From the NCBI RefSeq assembly GCF_018260405.1, contig NZ_JAGLBG010000005.1, forward strand, positions 1-63,555: a DNA stretch of 63,555 nt. The letters are read 5' to 3'. A program made the position numbers and the translations under genes. Under the pieces are notes generated by a model that saw only the letters and a program-made list of their open reading frames with translations, searched no databases and was not told the DNA's origin. How positions within the stretch are numbered: position 1 is the first letter of the stretch; each line of letters begins with the position of its first letter. This stretch comes from Deinococcus sp. GTDB lineage: Bacteria; Deinococcota; Deinococci; Deinococcales; Deinococcaceae. Positions 41,225 to 49,746 of this stretch are shown piece after piece.

Positions 41225-42064
41225 TCAAGTGTCTGCCTCATAGCCCAGAAGCTGTAGCAAGCGGTCGAGTTCCTCCCGTGAGGCGTAATTCAGTTCCACG
41301 CGGCCCTTGTCTTCACCGGTAATTCGCACCTTTGTTCCGGTGCGGCGGCTTAGGTCCAACTCAAGCTGACGGTAAGTGCGCGGCGGGTTCACCTTGACCG
41401 GAGCGGCTCCCCTGCTCTCCCGTTTCAGCGCTTCGGCCTCACGCACGTTCAACTGACCTTTGGTGATCTGCTCTAGTGCCCAGTCCCGGTCTTTTTCCGG
41501 TTGCGTCAGGATCGCGCGGGCGTGTCCGGCAGTGATTTCCCCACTGTCAAGCGCCCGCAGGATATTCGCGGGCAAACTCAATAGGCGAAGCGCGTTGGTG
41601 ACAGTGCTCCGCCCTTTGCCTACCGCCCGCGCCACGCCCTCCTGGTTCAGTCCGTGATCCATGAGAGCCTGATAAGCCTGCGCTTCTTCCAGCGGTCCCA
41701 GGTCTTCCCGTTGCAGATTCTCGATGATGGCGATTTCCAGCGCCTCACGGTCGCCTAGGTCACGCACGATGACTGGTAATTCGGTGAGTCCGGCCAGCTG
41801 CGACGCCCGCCAACGCCGCTCACCCGCCACAATCTCGAAGCCGTCGCCACGTGGGCGCACCAGCAGTGGCTGCAACACGCCCTTTTCCCGGATGCTCTGC
41901 GCCAGTTCGGCCAGGGCTTCCGGCCCGAACACCTGCCGTGGCTGGTAGCCTGCCTGAGTTATCCTGTCTATGCGGATGGTCTGAACCTGAGTCCCTGCGC
42001 CCTCCTCCGTCTTTTTGCTGAGCAGAGCGTCCAGCCCCCGGCCCAGGCTAGATTTTTTCGACAC
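41225..42064 (-). CDS. parB: Chromosome partitioning protein ParB
   Basis: CTP-dependent clamp that loads at parS. The 279-residue protein begins SKKSSLGRGLDALLSKK, has IRLDRI-like and QPLLVRPRGDGFEIVAGERR then WRASQLAGL (CTPase/ERR motif), IIENLQREDLGPLEEAQAYQ, the DNA-binding helix-turn-helix GLNQEGVARAVGKGRSTVTN, and a C-terminal dimer domain. GTG 42064 is preferred because GAGGAGGTG lies upstream; it overlaps the parA end. Confidence 0.94.
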   Translation of the reverse strand: MSKKSSLGRGLDALLSKKTEEGAGTQVQTIRIDRITQAGYQPRQVFGPEALAELAQSIREKGVLQPLLVRPRGDGFEIVAGERRWRASQLAGLTELPVIVRDLGDREALEIAIIENLQREDLGPLEEAQAYQALMDHGLNQEGVARAVGKGRSTVTNALRLLSLPANILRALDSGEITAGHARAILTQPEKDRDWALEQITKGQLNVREAEALKRESRGAAPVKVNPPRTYRQLELDLSRRTGTKVRITGEDKGRVELNYASREELDRLLQLLGYEADT

Positions 42065-42797
42065 GTTGCAGCACCTCCTCACTCAGGCGCTTGTAGGCCG
42101 CTGCACCACTCGAAAGCGGCGCAAAGGCGTTGATCGGTTTGGCAAAACTGGGGGCCTCACTCAGGCGAATATTGCGCGGCACGACCGACCAGAACACCAG
42201 TTCGCCAAAGTGCTGGCGCACCATCGTCTCGACTTCCTGGGCCAGATTGGTGCGGCTGTCCAGCATGGTCAGAACCACGCCCAGCACTTTCAGCTTCGGA
42301 TTCAGCCCCCCCTGCACACGCTCCACCGTTTCCATCAGGCCCGCCAGACCCTCCAGGGCGTAATACTCGGCCTGCACAGGAATCAGCAGCGCATCTACCC
42401 CGGCCAGAATATTCACCGTCAGCGGCCCCAGGCTAGGCGGCGCGTCAATCAGAACCAGATCGTAGCCCTGAATACTGGCCAGCAACCGGGCCAGAGCGTC
42501 GGGATCATCAGCCAGTTCGACCCCTGCGCCCGCCAGATCCGGGGTTGCCGGAAGCACGTCTAGGCCCTTCTGAGTGCCCGTCACGATGAACTCCTGTACG
42601 CGCCCCGGTTCGCCCAGGGCTTCATACAGCCCCTGCTCGGCTCCGCGCAAACCCAGGCCACTGGTGGCGTTGCCCTGCGGGTCCATGTCGAGTAGCAGCA
42701 CTTTACGCCCGCTGGCGGCCAGATACGCGGCCAGATTCACAGCTGTTGTGGTTTTCCCCACCCCGCCTTTCTGGTTGACTACTCCAATCGTTTTCAT
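42048..42797 (-). CDS. parA: Chromosome partitioning ATPase ParA
   Basis: 249-residue Walker-type ATPase: NQKGGVGKTTTAVNLAAYLA (deviant Walker A, residues 8-20), LLLDMDPQGNATSGLG, and LVLIDAPPSLGPLTVN (Walker B). Part of the rsmG-parA-parB cluster usual near bacterial origins. Confidence 0.95.
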   Translation of the reverse strand: MKTIGVVNQKGGVGKTTTAVNLAAYLAASGRKVLLLDMDPQGNATSGLGLRGAEQGLYEALGEPGRVQEFIVTGTQKGLDVLPATPDLAGAGVELADDPDALARLLASIQGYDLVLIDAPPSLGPLTVNILAGVDALLIPVQAEYYALEGLAGLMETVERVQGGLNPKLKVLGVVLTMLDSRTNLAQEVETMVRQHFGELVFWSVVPRNIRLSEAPSFAKPINAFAPLSSGAAAYKRLSEEVLQRVEKI

Positions 42798-42807
42798 GCC
42801 TCTCCCA

Positions 42808-43545
42808 TCACTTCACTTTCCAGAATAGCGGCTGGGTAGTAGGCACACCCTCACGCCGTGGATATTTTTCCGGCGTCCGGCCATCTTTGCGAACCACCAC
42901 CAGCGTCCGTTCGTCTCCCAAGATCGGCAGTCCGAACGAGTCCACTTCTATAACCTCACCGCGCAGTTCCCGCGCCACCTGCTGCCCGGCCCCGAGTTCT
43001 TCTTGTCCTAGCGCTCCCTTCTGGGCCACCAGTTGACCACCGACCCTGAGCAGAGGCAAGGCCAGTTCGACCAGCACCGGCAAGGCGGCTACAGCACGCA
43101 CCACCACCCGGTCAAGCTGTTCACGGTAGTCCGGCAGGCGACCGACCTGCTCGGCGCGCCCGACGAGTGGGGTCACATTATCCAGGCCCAATGCAGCGGC
43201 TGTCTCACGCACAAAATCGATCTTTTTGCGTGTCGAATCCAGCGGAATAAGGTGCAGTTCGGGGCGCATGATCGCCAGAGGCAGCGCTGGAAAACCGCCG
43301 CCCGTGCCCAGGTCGAGCACCCTCAGATCGCCTCCAAGATGCCCGCCCCGCAAACAGCTCAGCGAATCGACGAAGTGTTTCAGCACAATGTCACGCTCCT
43401 GCCGCAGCGCCGTCAGGTTGAGGCGGTGATTGCCCTCAAGCAGCAGAATGTAAAGTTGCTCGAATTTCGACAGTTGCTCAGGGGTCAACTCTAGTTTCAA
43501 TTGTCCTGCGCCGTCTTGCAGCAGGGCCAGACCCTCGGGCGTCAC
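42808..43545 (-). CDS. rsmG: 16S rRNA m7G527 methyltransferase RsmG (GidB)
   Basis: 245 residues with RLNLTALRQERDIVLKHFVD, the SAM site VLDLGTGGGFPALPLAI and STRKKIDFVRETAAALGL. Its loss gives low-level streptomycin resistance in other bacteria. The start overlaps the stop of the small LAGLIDADG-like gene by 4 nt, and parA follows 10 nt later. Confidence 0.94.
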   Translation of the reverse strand: MTPEGLALLQDGAGQLKLELTPEQLSKFEQLYILLLEGNHRLNLTALRQERDIVLKHFVDSLSCLRGGHLGGDLRVLDLGTGGGFPALPLAIMRPELHLIPLDSTRKKIDFVRETAAALGLDNVTPLVGRAEQVGRLPDYREQLDRVVVRAVAALPVLVELALPLLRVGGQLVAQKGALGQEELGAGQQVARELRGEVIEVDSFGLPILGDERTLVVVRKDGRTPEKYPRREGVPTTQPLFWKVK

Positions 43546-43862
43546 AGGTTATACCGCTGCTTCATATCCATATACCTCGCATACACGTGTTCATCCGTTT
43601 GCTCTATTGGCAAGCGGTCTAAAAGAGGCAGCAATTTTTCACGGAGCGCCTCACCCCTCACCATCCACTGGTAGTAACTGCGGCCACCATGCTGATAGGG
43701 GCCGTACAGCTTGGAATCGGGGCACATGCGCCGTAGGGTTTCAAACAGCCGCTGGTGGCGGGTGTGCATACGCACCGTAATCTGAGGCTGCTTGCCGTCG
43801 CCGCCAAAATGTCCTTCACCGATCAGGATGCCGAGCAACAGTCCCTGTTCAAATTCGGTCAA
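43542..43862 (-). CDS. Small LAGLIDADG-like protein in the gid-par cluster
   Basis: 106 residues. The N-terminus FEQGLLLGILIGEGHFGGDG resembles one LAGLIDADG helix and turn (G-I-L-I-G-E-G), followed by TVRMHTRHQRLFETLRRMCP, a pattern seen in single-motif homing-endonuclease-fold or WhiA-type domains. The glutamate takes the place of the usual catalytic acid. Its TGA overlaps the rsmG start (ATGA), so it is part of the essential cluster. It could be a DNA- or RNA-binding adaptor; activity is unknown. Confidence 0.65.
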   Translation of the reverse strand: MTEFEQGLLLGILIGEGHFGGDGKQPQITVRMHTRHQRLFETLRRMCPDSKLYGPYQHGGRSYYQWMVRGEALREKLLPLLDRLPIEQTDEHVYARYMDMKQRYNL

Positions 43863-43875
43863 AAAGAAGCCCTCC

Positions 43876-43905
43876 TTGTTTCACGGTCAAGTTTCCCGTG
43901 AAACG
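43876..43905. promoter_or_regulatory. parS-like composite site 1
   Basis: A half-site GTTTCAC (43878-43884) is followed by a near-perfect parS palindrome GTTTCCCGTGAAAC (43891-43904). The general parS consensus is GTTTCACGTGAAAC; one base differs. It lies between mnmG and the LAGLIDADG-like gene, close to parAB. Confidence 0.75.
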
Positions 43906-43944
43906 TGAAGGAGGTCAAGCCTGGGGCGAAGCAGCACGTCGCCC

Positions 43945-43974
43945 TTGTTTCACCGTCAGGTTTCCCGTGAAACG
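43945..43974. promoter_or_regulatory. parS-like composite site 2, inside the end of mnmG
   Basis: A second copy of the same 30-bp arrangement (GTTTCAC at 43947-43953, GTTTCCCGTGAAAC at 43960-43973), differing from site 1 in about two positions and 69 bp away. The palindrome encodes the last residues of MnmG (VSRET) and overlaps its stop. Confidence 0.75.
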
Positions 43975-45761
43975 CCCGCCTGCTTGACATGTACCAGCAA
44001 CGCGCTGATGTCTGCGTGCCGCACGCCAGAAATACGGGAGGCCTGTTCAACGGTTTGAGGTTGGTGACGAGCCAATTTTTCCCTGGCCTCATTGGATAGT
44101 GTGCTGATCGCTGCAAAATTAATCCCGCTCAGGCTGAGACTGCGGGCACGGGCCTCGGCTTTCAACTGCGTCTTGGCGCGTTCGATATATCCGGCGTACT
44201 TCACTCGGATTTCCACAGCCTCGCGCTCTTCAGCAGACAGTTGCGGCAGGCTGAGGCCCAAAGCCTCGACATCACTCAGGGTAAATTCGGGGCGGCGCAA
44301 CCAGCCGTCACCCGTGTTGCCCTGAACCCGCTGCTGCTCTAGAGCAGATATGCCTGCCTGAACCTGCTGATATTTCTGGGAAACGCGCTCTGCTTGTGCC
44401 GTAGCCACTAGCCCGAGCTTCACGCCAATGGGGGTCATGCGCTCATCGGCATTGTCCTGGCGAACCAACAGGCGGTGCTCGACGCGACTGGTCATCATGC
44501 GGTAGGGTTCGTCACTTCCCTTGAACACCAGATCGTCGAGCAGAACCCCGATATAGCCAGTTTCGCGGGTCACAAACTGTTCGGGCAGCTCCTGTGCGCG
44601 GCGGGCAGCAGCCGTTCCGGCAATCAGTCCCTGGGCCGCCGCCTCTTCATAGCCGCTAGTGCCATTGATCTGCCCCGCCGTGAAAACGCCCGGCATATGC
44701 CGCGATTCCAGATTCAGAGTCAGTTCGGTCGAGTCCACCACGTCGTATTCGACGGCGTAGGCATAACGCTGAATAACAGCCCGACCGAAACCAGGCAAGG
44801 TGCGCACCAGTTGATCTTGAAGATGCGGCGGCAGCGAGGAGCTAAAGCCTTGCAAATAGACCTCGCTGGTCTGAATACCGTCGGGTTCCACAAACAGCAG
44901 ATGGCGGTCATGATGGGCAAACTTGACCACCTTGTCCTCAATGCTGGGGCAGTAACGCGGGCCGCGCCCCTCAATATCTCCGGCGTACATGGGTGACTCG
45001 TGGATGTTTTCCTGAATCAGTCGGTGCGTTTCAAGAGTGGTGTAGGTTTGCCAGGTCGGTGACTCGGTGGCGCGGGGGCCGGGCGCACCTGTAAAGCCGC
45101 GCGGTTGGGGATCCGCCGGAATTTGCAAAAGCTCACCGAACTGAACAGAGTCGGCCCGAACGCGGGGGGGCGTGCCGGTTTTATACCGCTTCAGCACATG
45201 TCCGGCGCGGGCCAGCGGCGACGAAAGAAAGCGGGCAGGTGGTTCTCCCTGCCGACCCTCGGGACGGGTCTGGCGGCCATACCAGGTCTGTGCCCGCATA
45301 AAAGTCCCAGCGGCTACCACGACACTGCGGGCGTGAAACTCGCGCCCGTCGGTGGTCGTGACCACCCAGCCGCCCCGCCCGTCTCCACGTAGATCAGCAG
45401 CTTCACCGCGCAGAATATCGATCCCAGGGTGACCGAAGATGATGTCCTGCGCGTGTTCGGCGTAAGCGTCGCGCTCGTTCTGAACACGCAGCGACTGCAC
45501 CGCCGGGCCTTTGCTGGCGTTTAGGACACGGGTGTGAATGGCCGTGTCGTCGGCCAGGCGCCCCATCAGACCGCCCAGAGCATGAAGCTCGAACACCAGC
45601 TGGCTTTTGCCGGGGCTGCCGACCGCCGGGTTGCACGGCATACGGCCCACCGTAGCGGGGTTACCGATCAGCAGGGCAACCTGTGAGAATTTGGCGGCGG
45701 CCCAGGCGGCTTCGATGCCCGCGTGACCCCCACCGATAACAATGACATTCCAGCCGCTCAT
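43956..45761 (-). CDS. mnmG: tRNA uridine-5-carboxymethylaminomethyl modification enzyme MnmG (GidA)
   Basis: FAD protein that, with MnmE, modifies wobble uridine 34 of tRNA. The 601-residue protein has the FAD motif IGGGHAGIEAAWAAAK, the signatures GPRYCPSIEDKVVKFAHH and TAGQINGTSGYEEAAAQGLI, and the C-terminal helical domain. mnmE is not in the window. Its 3' end carries a parS-like site. Confidence 0.96.
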   Translation of the reverse strand: MSGWNVIVIGGGHAGIEAAWAAAKFSQVALLIGNPATVGRMPCNPAVGSPGKSQLVFELHALGGLMGRLADDTAIHTRVLNASKGPAVQSLRVQNERDAYAEHAQDIIFGHPGIDILRGEAADLRGDGRGGWVVTTTDGREFHARSVVVAAGTFMRAQTWYGRQTRPEGRQGEPPARFLSSPLARAGHVLKRYKTGTPPRVRADSVQFGELLQIPADPQPRGFTGAPGPRATESPTWQTYTTLETHRLIQENIHESPMYAGDIEGRGPRYCPSIEDKVVKFAHHDRHLLFVEPDGIQTSEVYLQGFSSSLPPHLQDQLVRTLPGFGRAVIQRYAYAVEYDVVDSTELTLNLESRHMPGVFTAGQINGTSGYEEAAAQGLIAGTAAARRAQELPEQFVTRETGYIGVLLDDLVFKGSDEPYRMMTSRVEHRLLVRQDNADERMTPIGVKLGLVATAQAERVSQKYQQVQAGISALEQQRVQGNTGDGWLRRPEFTLSDVEALGLSLPQLSAEEREAVEIRVKYAGYIERAKTQLKAEARARSLSLSGINFAAISTLSNEAREKLARHQPQTVEQASRISGVRHADISALLVHVKQAGVSRET

Positions 45762-45874
45762 ATCTGAAGAAGTGTAGGGGCTTTGAGGCCAGACAACCGT
45801 AACGTGCAGGCCGCCTTTGCAGGTTTTGCCACAGTATTACCATCAGCCGTAGCCCAAGTCCGTACAATCTTTTC

Positions 45875-47479
45875 ATGGACTTCGCTACTTTGCGCCGCGA
45901 CCTGATGGGCACCGACGCGGTTATTCAGACCCCCTTTGGAGCCAGAAGAGTAACCTACGCCGATTACGTCGCCTCGGGGAAACCCTTGAAGAGCGTGGAA
46001 GAGCGCGTGGCGACGCTGGCTCTGCCTTTATATGCCAATACCCACACCGAGGACAGCGCGACGGGGGCACACAGCACGCACCTGACCCATCAGGCCCAGG
46101 ACTATATCCGGGCGCAACTGGGCGGCGACGCCACCTGCAAACTGGTATTTTGCGGTTCGGGAAGTACGGCGGCGGTGCGGCGCATCCAGGACATTCTGGG
46201 GCTGACCGTTTCGGCAGCGCACCGGAACACGGTGCTCGAGCATTTGCCCGAGCAGGAACGGCCAGTAGTGTTCGTGGGCCCCTATGAACACCACAGCAAC
46301 GAGGTCAGCTGGCGCGAAACGCTGGCCGAGGTTATCGAAATCCCACTGTGTCAGGAGGGAAACCTGGATCTGGATTTTCTGCTCAAGGCCCTGAAGGACC
46401 CGCGCTATGTGCAGCGCCCCAAGATCGGTTCGTTCAGCGCGGCGAGCAATGTCACGGGACTCCTGACCGATACCCGCACAGTGGCGCGAATGTTGCATGC
46501 TCACGGCGCCTACGCCTTCTTCGATTTTGCGGCCAGCGCACCATATGTCAAAATCGATATGAAGCCGGGCCAGCCGGACGGCTACGACGCTGTTTTCCTT
46601 AGTCCACACAAATTCGTCGGCGGGCCGGGAACGCCAGGACTGCTATGCTTTCAGCAACATCTGTATACGCTGGCCGCTCCTAGCACGGCGGGCGGCGGCA
46701 CGGTCAGCTATGTCAGCCGTACTCGCCACGCCTTCGTAGACGATATCGAGGCGAGGGAAGACGCCGGAACTCCTGCCATTCTGGGCAAGATTCGCACGGC
46801 GCTGGCCTTCCAGGTCAAGGAGGAACTGGGAGTAGAGCAGCTGACCCAGCGTGAACACCAGCTGTTTCAGCAGGCGCTCGGTCGGTTGGCCGCCCAGCCG
46901 CGCATTCAGATTTTGGGCAATCCACGCGCCGAGCGACTGGCCTTTTTGTCGTTCCTCATTCATACCGAGTCTGGGCCTTACCTGCATCCACGGCTGGTGG
47001 TGCGGCTGCTCAACGACCTATTCGGTATTCAGGCGCGTGGCGGCTGCGCGTGTGCTGGGCCTTACGGGCACGCCCTGCTGAATGTAGACGACGCCCAGAG
47101 CGAGCGTTACTTTCAGTGTGTCATCAGTGACCTGGAAGGCATTAAGCCGGGCTGGACCAGACTGAATCTGGCTCCGTGGGCCAGCGACGCGGAGGTGGAT
47201 TTCATCCTGAGCGCCATAGAATTCGTGGCCGAATGGGGAGAGCATTTTATGCACCACTACAGCTTCGACTGGAAAACCGGGGCCTGGAGCCACCCGGCGG
47301 ATCAGGCCCCTCTAGACCTGTTCGGCAGCGAACGGCCCCAGACCGGAGTGGGCGAGGTGCCTTACGCCGAGTACCTGGCCGAAGCCCGAGCACTGGCCCA
47401 GGGCCTGAAGCCGGTAGGGGAGAGGAGGGCCGTTCCCGGAAGTGTGCCACTGGACCTCGTACTGTTTGCGTATTATTAA
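45875..47479 (+). CDS. Class V aminotransferase / cysteine-desulfurase-like protein
   Basis: 534 residues, longer than the usual 400. PLP fold with GSGSTAAVRRIQDILGL, YEHHSNEVSWRETLAEV, AYAFFDFAASAPYVKIDM and the Schiff-base lysine in FLSPHKFVGGPGTPGLL. A cysteine-containing loop RGGCACAGPYG corresponds to the catalytic-loop region of desulfurases. The extra 100 C-terminal residues are unusual. Could be a cysteine desulfurase or a selenocysteine-lyase-like enzyme; not part of an isc/suf cluster. Confidence 0.82.
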   Translation: MDFATLRRDLMGTDAVIQTPFGARRVTYADYVASGKPLKSVEERVATLALPLYANTHTEDSATGAHSTHLTHQAQDYIRAQLGGDATCKLVFCGSGSTAAVRRIQDILGLTVSAAHRNTVLEHLPEQERPVVFVGPYEHHSNEVSWRETLAEVIEIPLCQEGNLDLDFLLKALKDPRYVQRPKIGSFSAASNVTGLLTDTRTVARMLHAHGAYAFFDFAASAPYVKIDMKPGQPDGYDAVFLSPHKFVGGPGTPGLLCFQQHLYTLAAPSTAGGGTVSYVSRTRHAFVDDIEAREDAGTPAILGKIRTALAFQVKEELGVEQLTQREHQLFQQALGRLAAQPRIQILGNPRAERLAFLSFLIHTESGPYLHPRLVVRLLNDLFGIQARGGCACAGPYGHALLNVDDAQSERYFQCVISDLEGIKPGWTRLNLAPWASDAEVDFILSAIEFVAEWGEHFMHHYSFDWKTGAWSHPADQAPLDLFGSERPQTGVGEVPYAEYLAEARALAQGLKPVGERRAVPGSVPLDLVLFAYY

Positions 47480-47677
47480 TGACACAGTTGAGTACGTTGT
47501 CGTGGGAATGGACAGACCCTCCAGGCTAGAGCCTGCTATTGTCGAATTGTGTCCTGCAATACCGGACAATGGGATAACACACCACACACCTGTTGCCGAC
47601 TAAAATACCTACCACACACTAGACAAAATTGTTGTGCCGGGAAGATCGTCCATGCCCGTGCATTCTAGAGGAGGTCC

Positions 47678-47725
47678 ATGCAGCACTTAGGATTTGTTTT
47701 CAGGCAAGATGGCGCACAGTTGTGA
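47678..47725 (+). CDS. Possible 15-residue leader peptide
   Basis: A strong GAGGAGG box lies 5 nt before ATG 47678, which opens a 15-codon frame (MQHLGFVFRQDGAQL) ending 3 nt before the GTG of the next gene. A very good ribosome site on so short a frame suggests a leader peptide or that translation is handed on to the downstream membrane protein. Confidence 0.4.
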   Translation: MQHLGFVFRQDGAQL

Positions 47726-47728
47726 ACT

Positions 47729-47986
47729 GTGGCGAGGGACTTAACGACTGATATGCCGCCCGAATTCCTGCGTCCGCTGCTCAGTCTGGCTGGGCTTGGC
47801 ATAGGCTACGCGCTTTATCAGCTTGCTCACCGCTTAGGCGAGCCGTGGCAGAGCGTGGCGGTGGGGGCCTTGTTCGTTTTGCTGGGTGGCGCGGCCTGGG
47901 TCTACGCAGCAGGCGAGCGCTGGATTCAGGTGCTGGCCGCACTTTTACTGGTCTGGGGGGTGCTCCGGGCTGTCCTTTTGCACTAG
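47729..47986 (+). CDS. Small membrane protein
   Basis: 85 residues (77 if ATG 47753 is used) with two to three hydrophobic segments (LLSLAGLGIGYALYQLAHRL, VAVGALFVLLGGAAWVYAAG, VLAALLLVWGVLRAVLL). No family recognised. It follows a short frame with a strong ribosome site. Confidence 0.6.
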   Translation: MARDLTTDMPPEFLRPLLSLAGLGIGYALYQLAHRLGEPWQSVAVGALFVLLGGAAWVYAAGERWIQVLAALLLVWGVLRAVLLH

Positions 47987-48089
47987 AGCCGTTCGCGGAA
48001 GGTCAGTGGGTGCCGTTCAACCCCCCGCACGGGGTCACAAGCGCAACATCTTACGCAAAATGCTCTGAATGGCCCTAGCGGGTCTTCAT

Positions 48090-48113
48090 TAGAGCAGTTC
48101 TCCGAATGCTCTA
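48090..48113 (+). repeat. 24-bp remnant of a family 2 element
   Basis: TAGAGCAGTTCTCCGAAT joined directly to GCTCTA: the left end of a family 2 element fused to its right end, with everything between deleted. It lies 10 nt before the E2 start codon; the AGAGG ribosome site comes directly after it. GCAAAATGCTCT at 48055-48066 looks like another right-end fragment. Confidence 0.7.
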
Positions 48114-48123
48114 AGAGGTCGGT

Positions 48124-49563
48124 ATGAAAGAAATAGTGCTCCCGGAATTGGCTGAAAGTGTCGTCGAGGGTGAAATTTTGAAATGGCTCGTGAATGAGGG
48201 CGATCCCGTGGCCCTGGAACAGCCGCTGTGCGAGGTTATGACCGACAAAGTGACCGTCGAGTTGCCCAGTCCGGTGGCCGGGGTGCTCCGTAAGCGTCTG
48301 GTCGCCGAGGGCGACGTGGTGCCGGTACATTCGGTGATTGCCCTGATCGGGGAAGCTACGGGCGATCTGGAGGCGGCAACCGCGCCAGAACCGTCCACGG
48401 AAGCTGCGCCAGCCGCCTCCAGGCCGCAGCTTTCCGTGCAGGCCCAGGAAGAACGGGAGCAAGTGGGCGGCAGCATTGTCGAGGCGAACCACCTTCCGGC
48501 GGCGCAGGACGACGCTACCAGGCTGCTGAAGACCTTCGCTGCCGGGCAACCGCAGACCCCTGCACCCCAGTACCTGCCGGGCGAGGGCCGTACCCTGGCG
48601 GTGCCTGCCGCCCGCCAACTGGCCCGTGAGCTGGGGCTTGAGCTGGCGACCGTACGGGGCAGCGGGCCTAATGGCCGTATCCGCGTGCAAGACGTCGCGG
48701 AGCACGCGCAGCAGGGGACAGGAAAGCCAACGGGGGAGGCCAGCGGGCCGTCTCATCAGACCCCGCTTCCGGCACAGCCACAAGCAGCAAAAGCTGCCGC
48801 ACCTGTGGGTCATCTGCCCGCCCCGGTTCAGTACCGTACCCCCAAAGGTTACGAGCACCTTGAAGACCGCCTGCCCCTGCGTGGAATGCGCCGGGCAATC
48901 AGCAACCAGATGTTTGCCAGCCACCTGTACACTGTGCGGACTCTGACCGTTGATGAAGTCAACATGACCCGCCTGGTCGAGTTCCGTAACCGCGTAAAAG
49001 CTGAGGCCAGCGCAGCCAACGTAAAGCTTTCCTATCTGCCTTTTATTTTCAAGGCGGTGGCTGCGGCCCTCAAAAAATACCCGAGCCTGAACACCAGTTT
49101 TGACGAGGCCACGCAGGAAATCGTGCAAAAGCGCTACTACAACATGGGAATGGCAGTAGCGACGGAAGCTGGGCTGACTGTTCCTGTGATCCGGGACGTG
49201 AACCACAAGAGCATCTTCGAGCTGGCCCGCGAAGTGGTCGATCTGGCCGGACGCGCCAATGATGGCAAACTGCACCCCGACGAACTGGCCGGAAGCACCT
49301 TTAGCATCACTAACATCGGCACCATAGGAGCGCTGTTTAGCTTTCCGATTATCAATGTGCCCGACGCGGCCATTCTGGGAATCCACAGCATCATCAAGCG
49401 CCCCATCGTCGATCAGGACGACAACATCGTGGTCGCGCACATGATGTACATCTCGCTCTCGTTCGACCACCGCCTGGTCGACGGGGCCGACGCGGCCCGC
49501 TTCTGCAAAGAAATAATCCGGCTCCTTGAAAATCCGGACCGCCTGATGCTCGAAGCGCTGTAA
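48124..49563 (+). CDS. Dihydrolipoamide acyltransferase, E2 of a 2-oxoacid dehydrogenase complex
   Basis: 479 residues: a lipoyl domain (1-80) with the lipoylated Lys42 in EVMTDKVTVELPSP, a linker, an E3-binding domain (VPAARQLARELGLELATVRG, about 160-200), and the catalytic domain with SFDHRLVDGADAARF holding the active histidine. It resembles the branched-chain type (BkdB) more than the pyruvate type. No E1 or E3 gene is adjacent. The AAGAGG box follows a mobile-element scar. Confidence 0.88.
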   Translation: MKEIVLPELAESVVEGEILKWLVNEGDPVALEQPLCEVMTDKVTVELPSPVAGVLRKRLVAEGDVVPVHSVIALIGEATGDLEAATAPEPSTEAAPAASRPQLSVQAQEEREQVGGSIVEANHLPAAQDDATRLLKTFAAGQPQTPAPQYLPGEGRTLAVPAARQLARELGLELATVRGSGPNGRIRVQDVAEHAQQGTGKPTGEASGPSHQTPLPAQPQAAKAAAPVGHLPAPVQYRTPKGYEHLEDRLPLRGMRRAISNQMFASHLYTVRTLTVDEVNMTRLVEFRNRVKAEASAANVKLSYLPFIFKAVAAALKKYPSLNTSFDEATQEIVQKRYYNMGMAVATEAGLTVPVIRDVNHKSIFELAREVVDLAGRANDGKLHPDELAGSTFSITNIGTIGALFSFPIINVPDAAILGIHSIIKRPIVDQDDNIVVAHMMYISLSFDHRLVDGADAARFCKEIIRLLENPDRLMLEAL

Positions 49564-49746
49564 TCGCCCGCTGGAGCTAAGGACAACCAAGTTTGCGTAA
49601 AGACAAACCGGGCGGGGCGAGTATGGGAAAAGGTGCGGTCAAGGGTGAGTGCAGGGATAGCCTGGTGTTTGGGTCACCCCTACACGGTCACTTGGCCGCA
49701 CTTAGAGGTCTGCCGCAGGGGGCAGGGGAGAGGCTCGCACGCCTGC

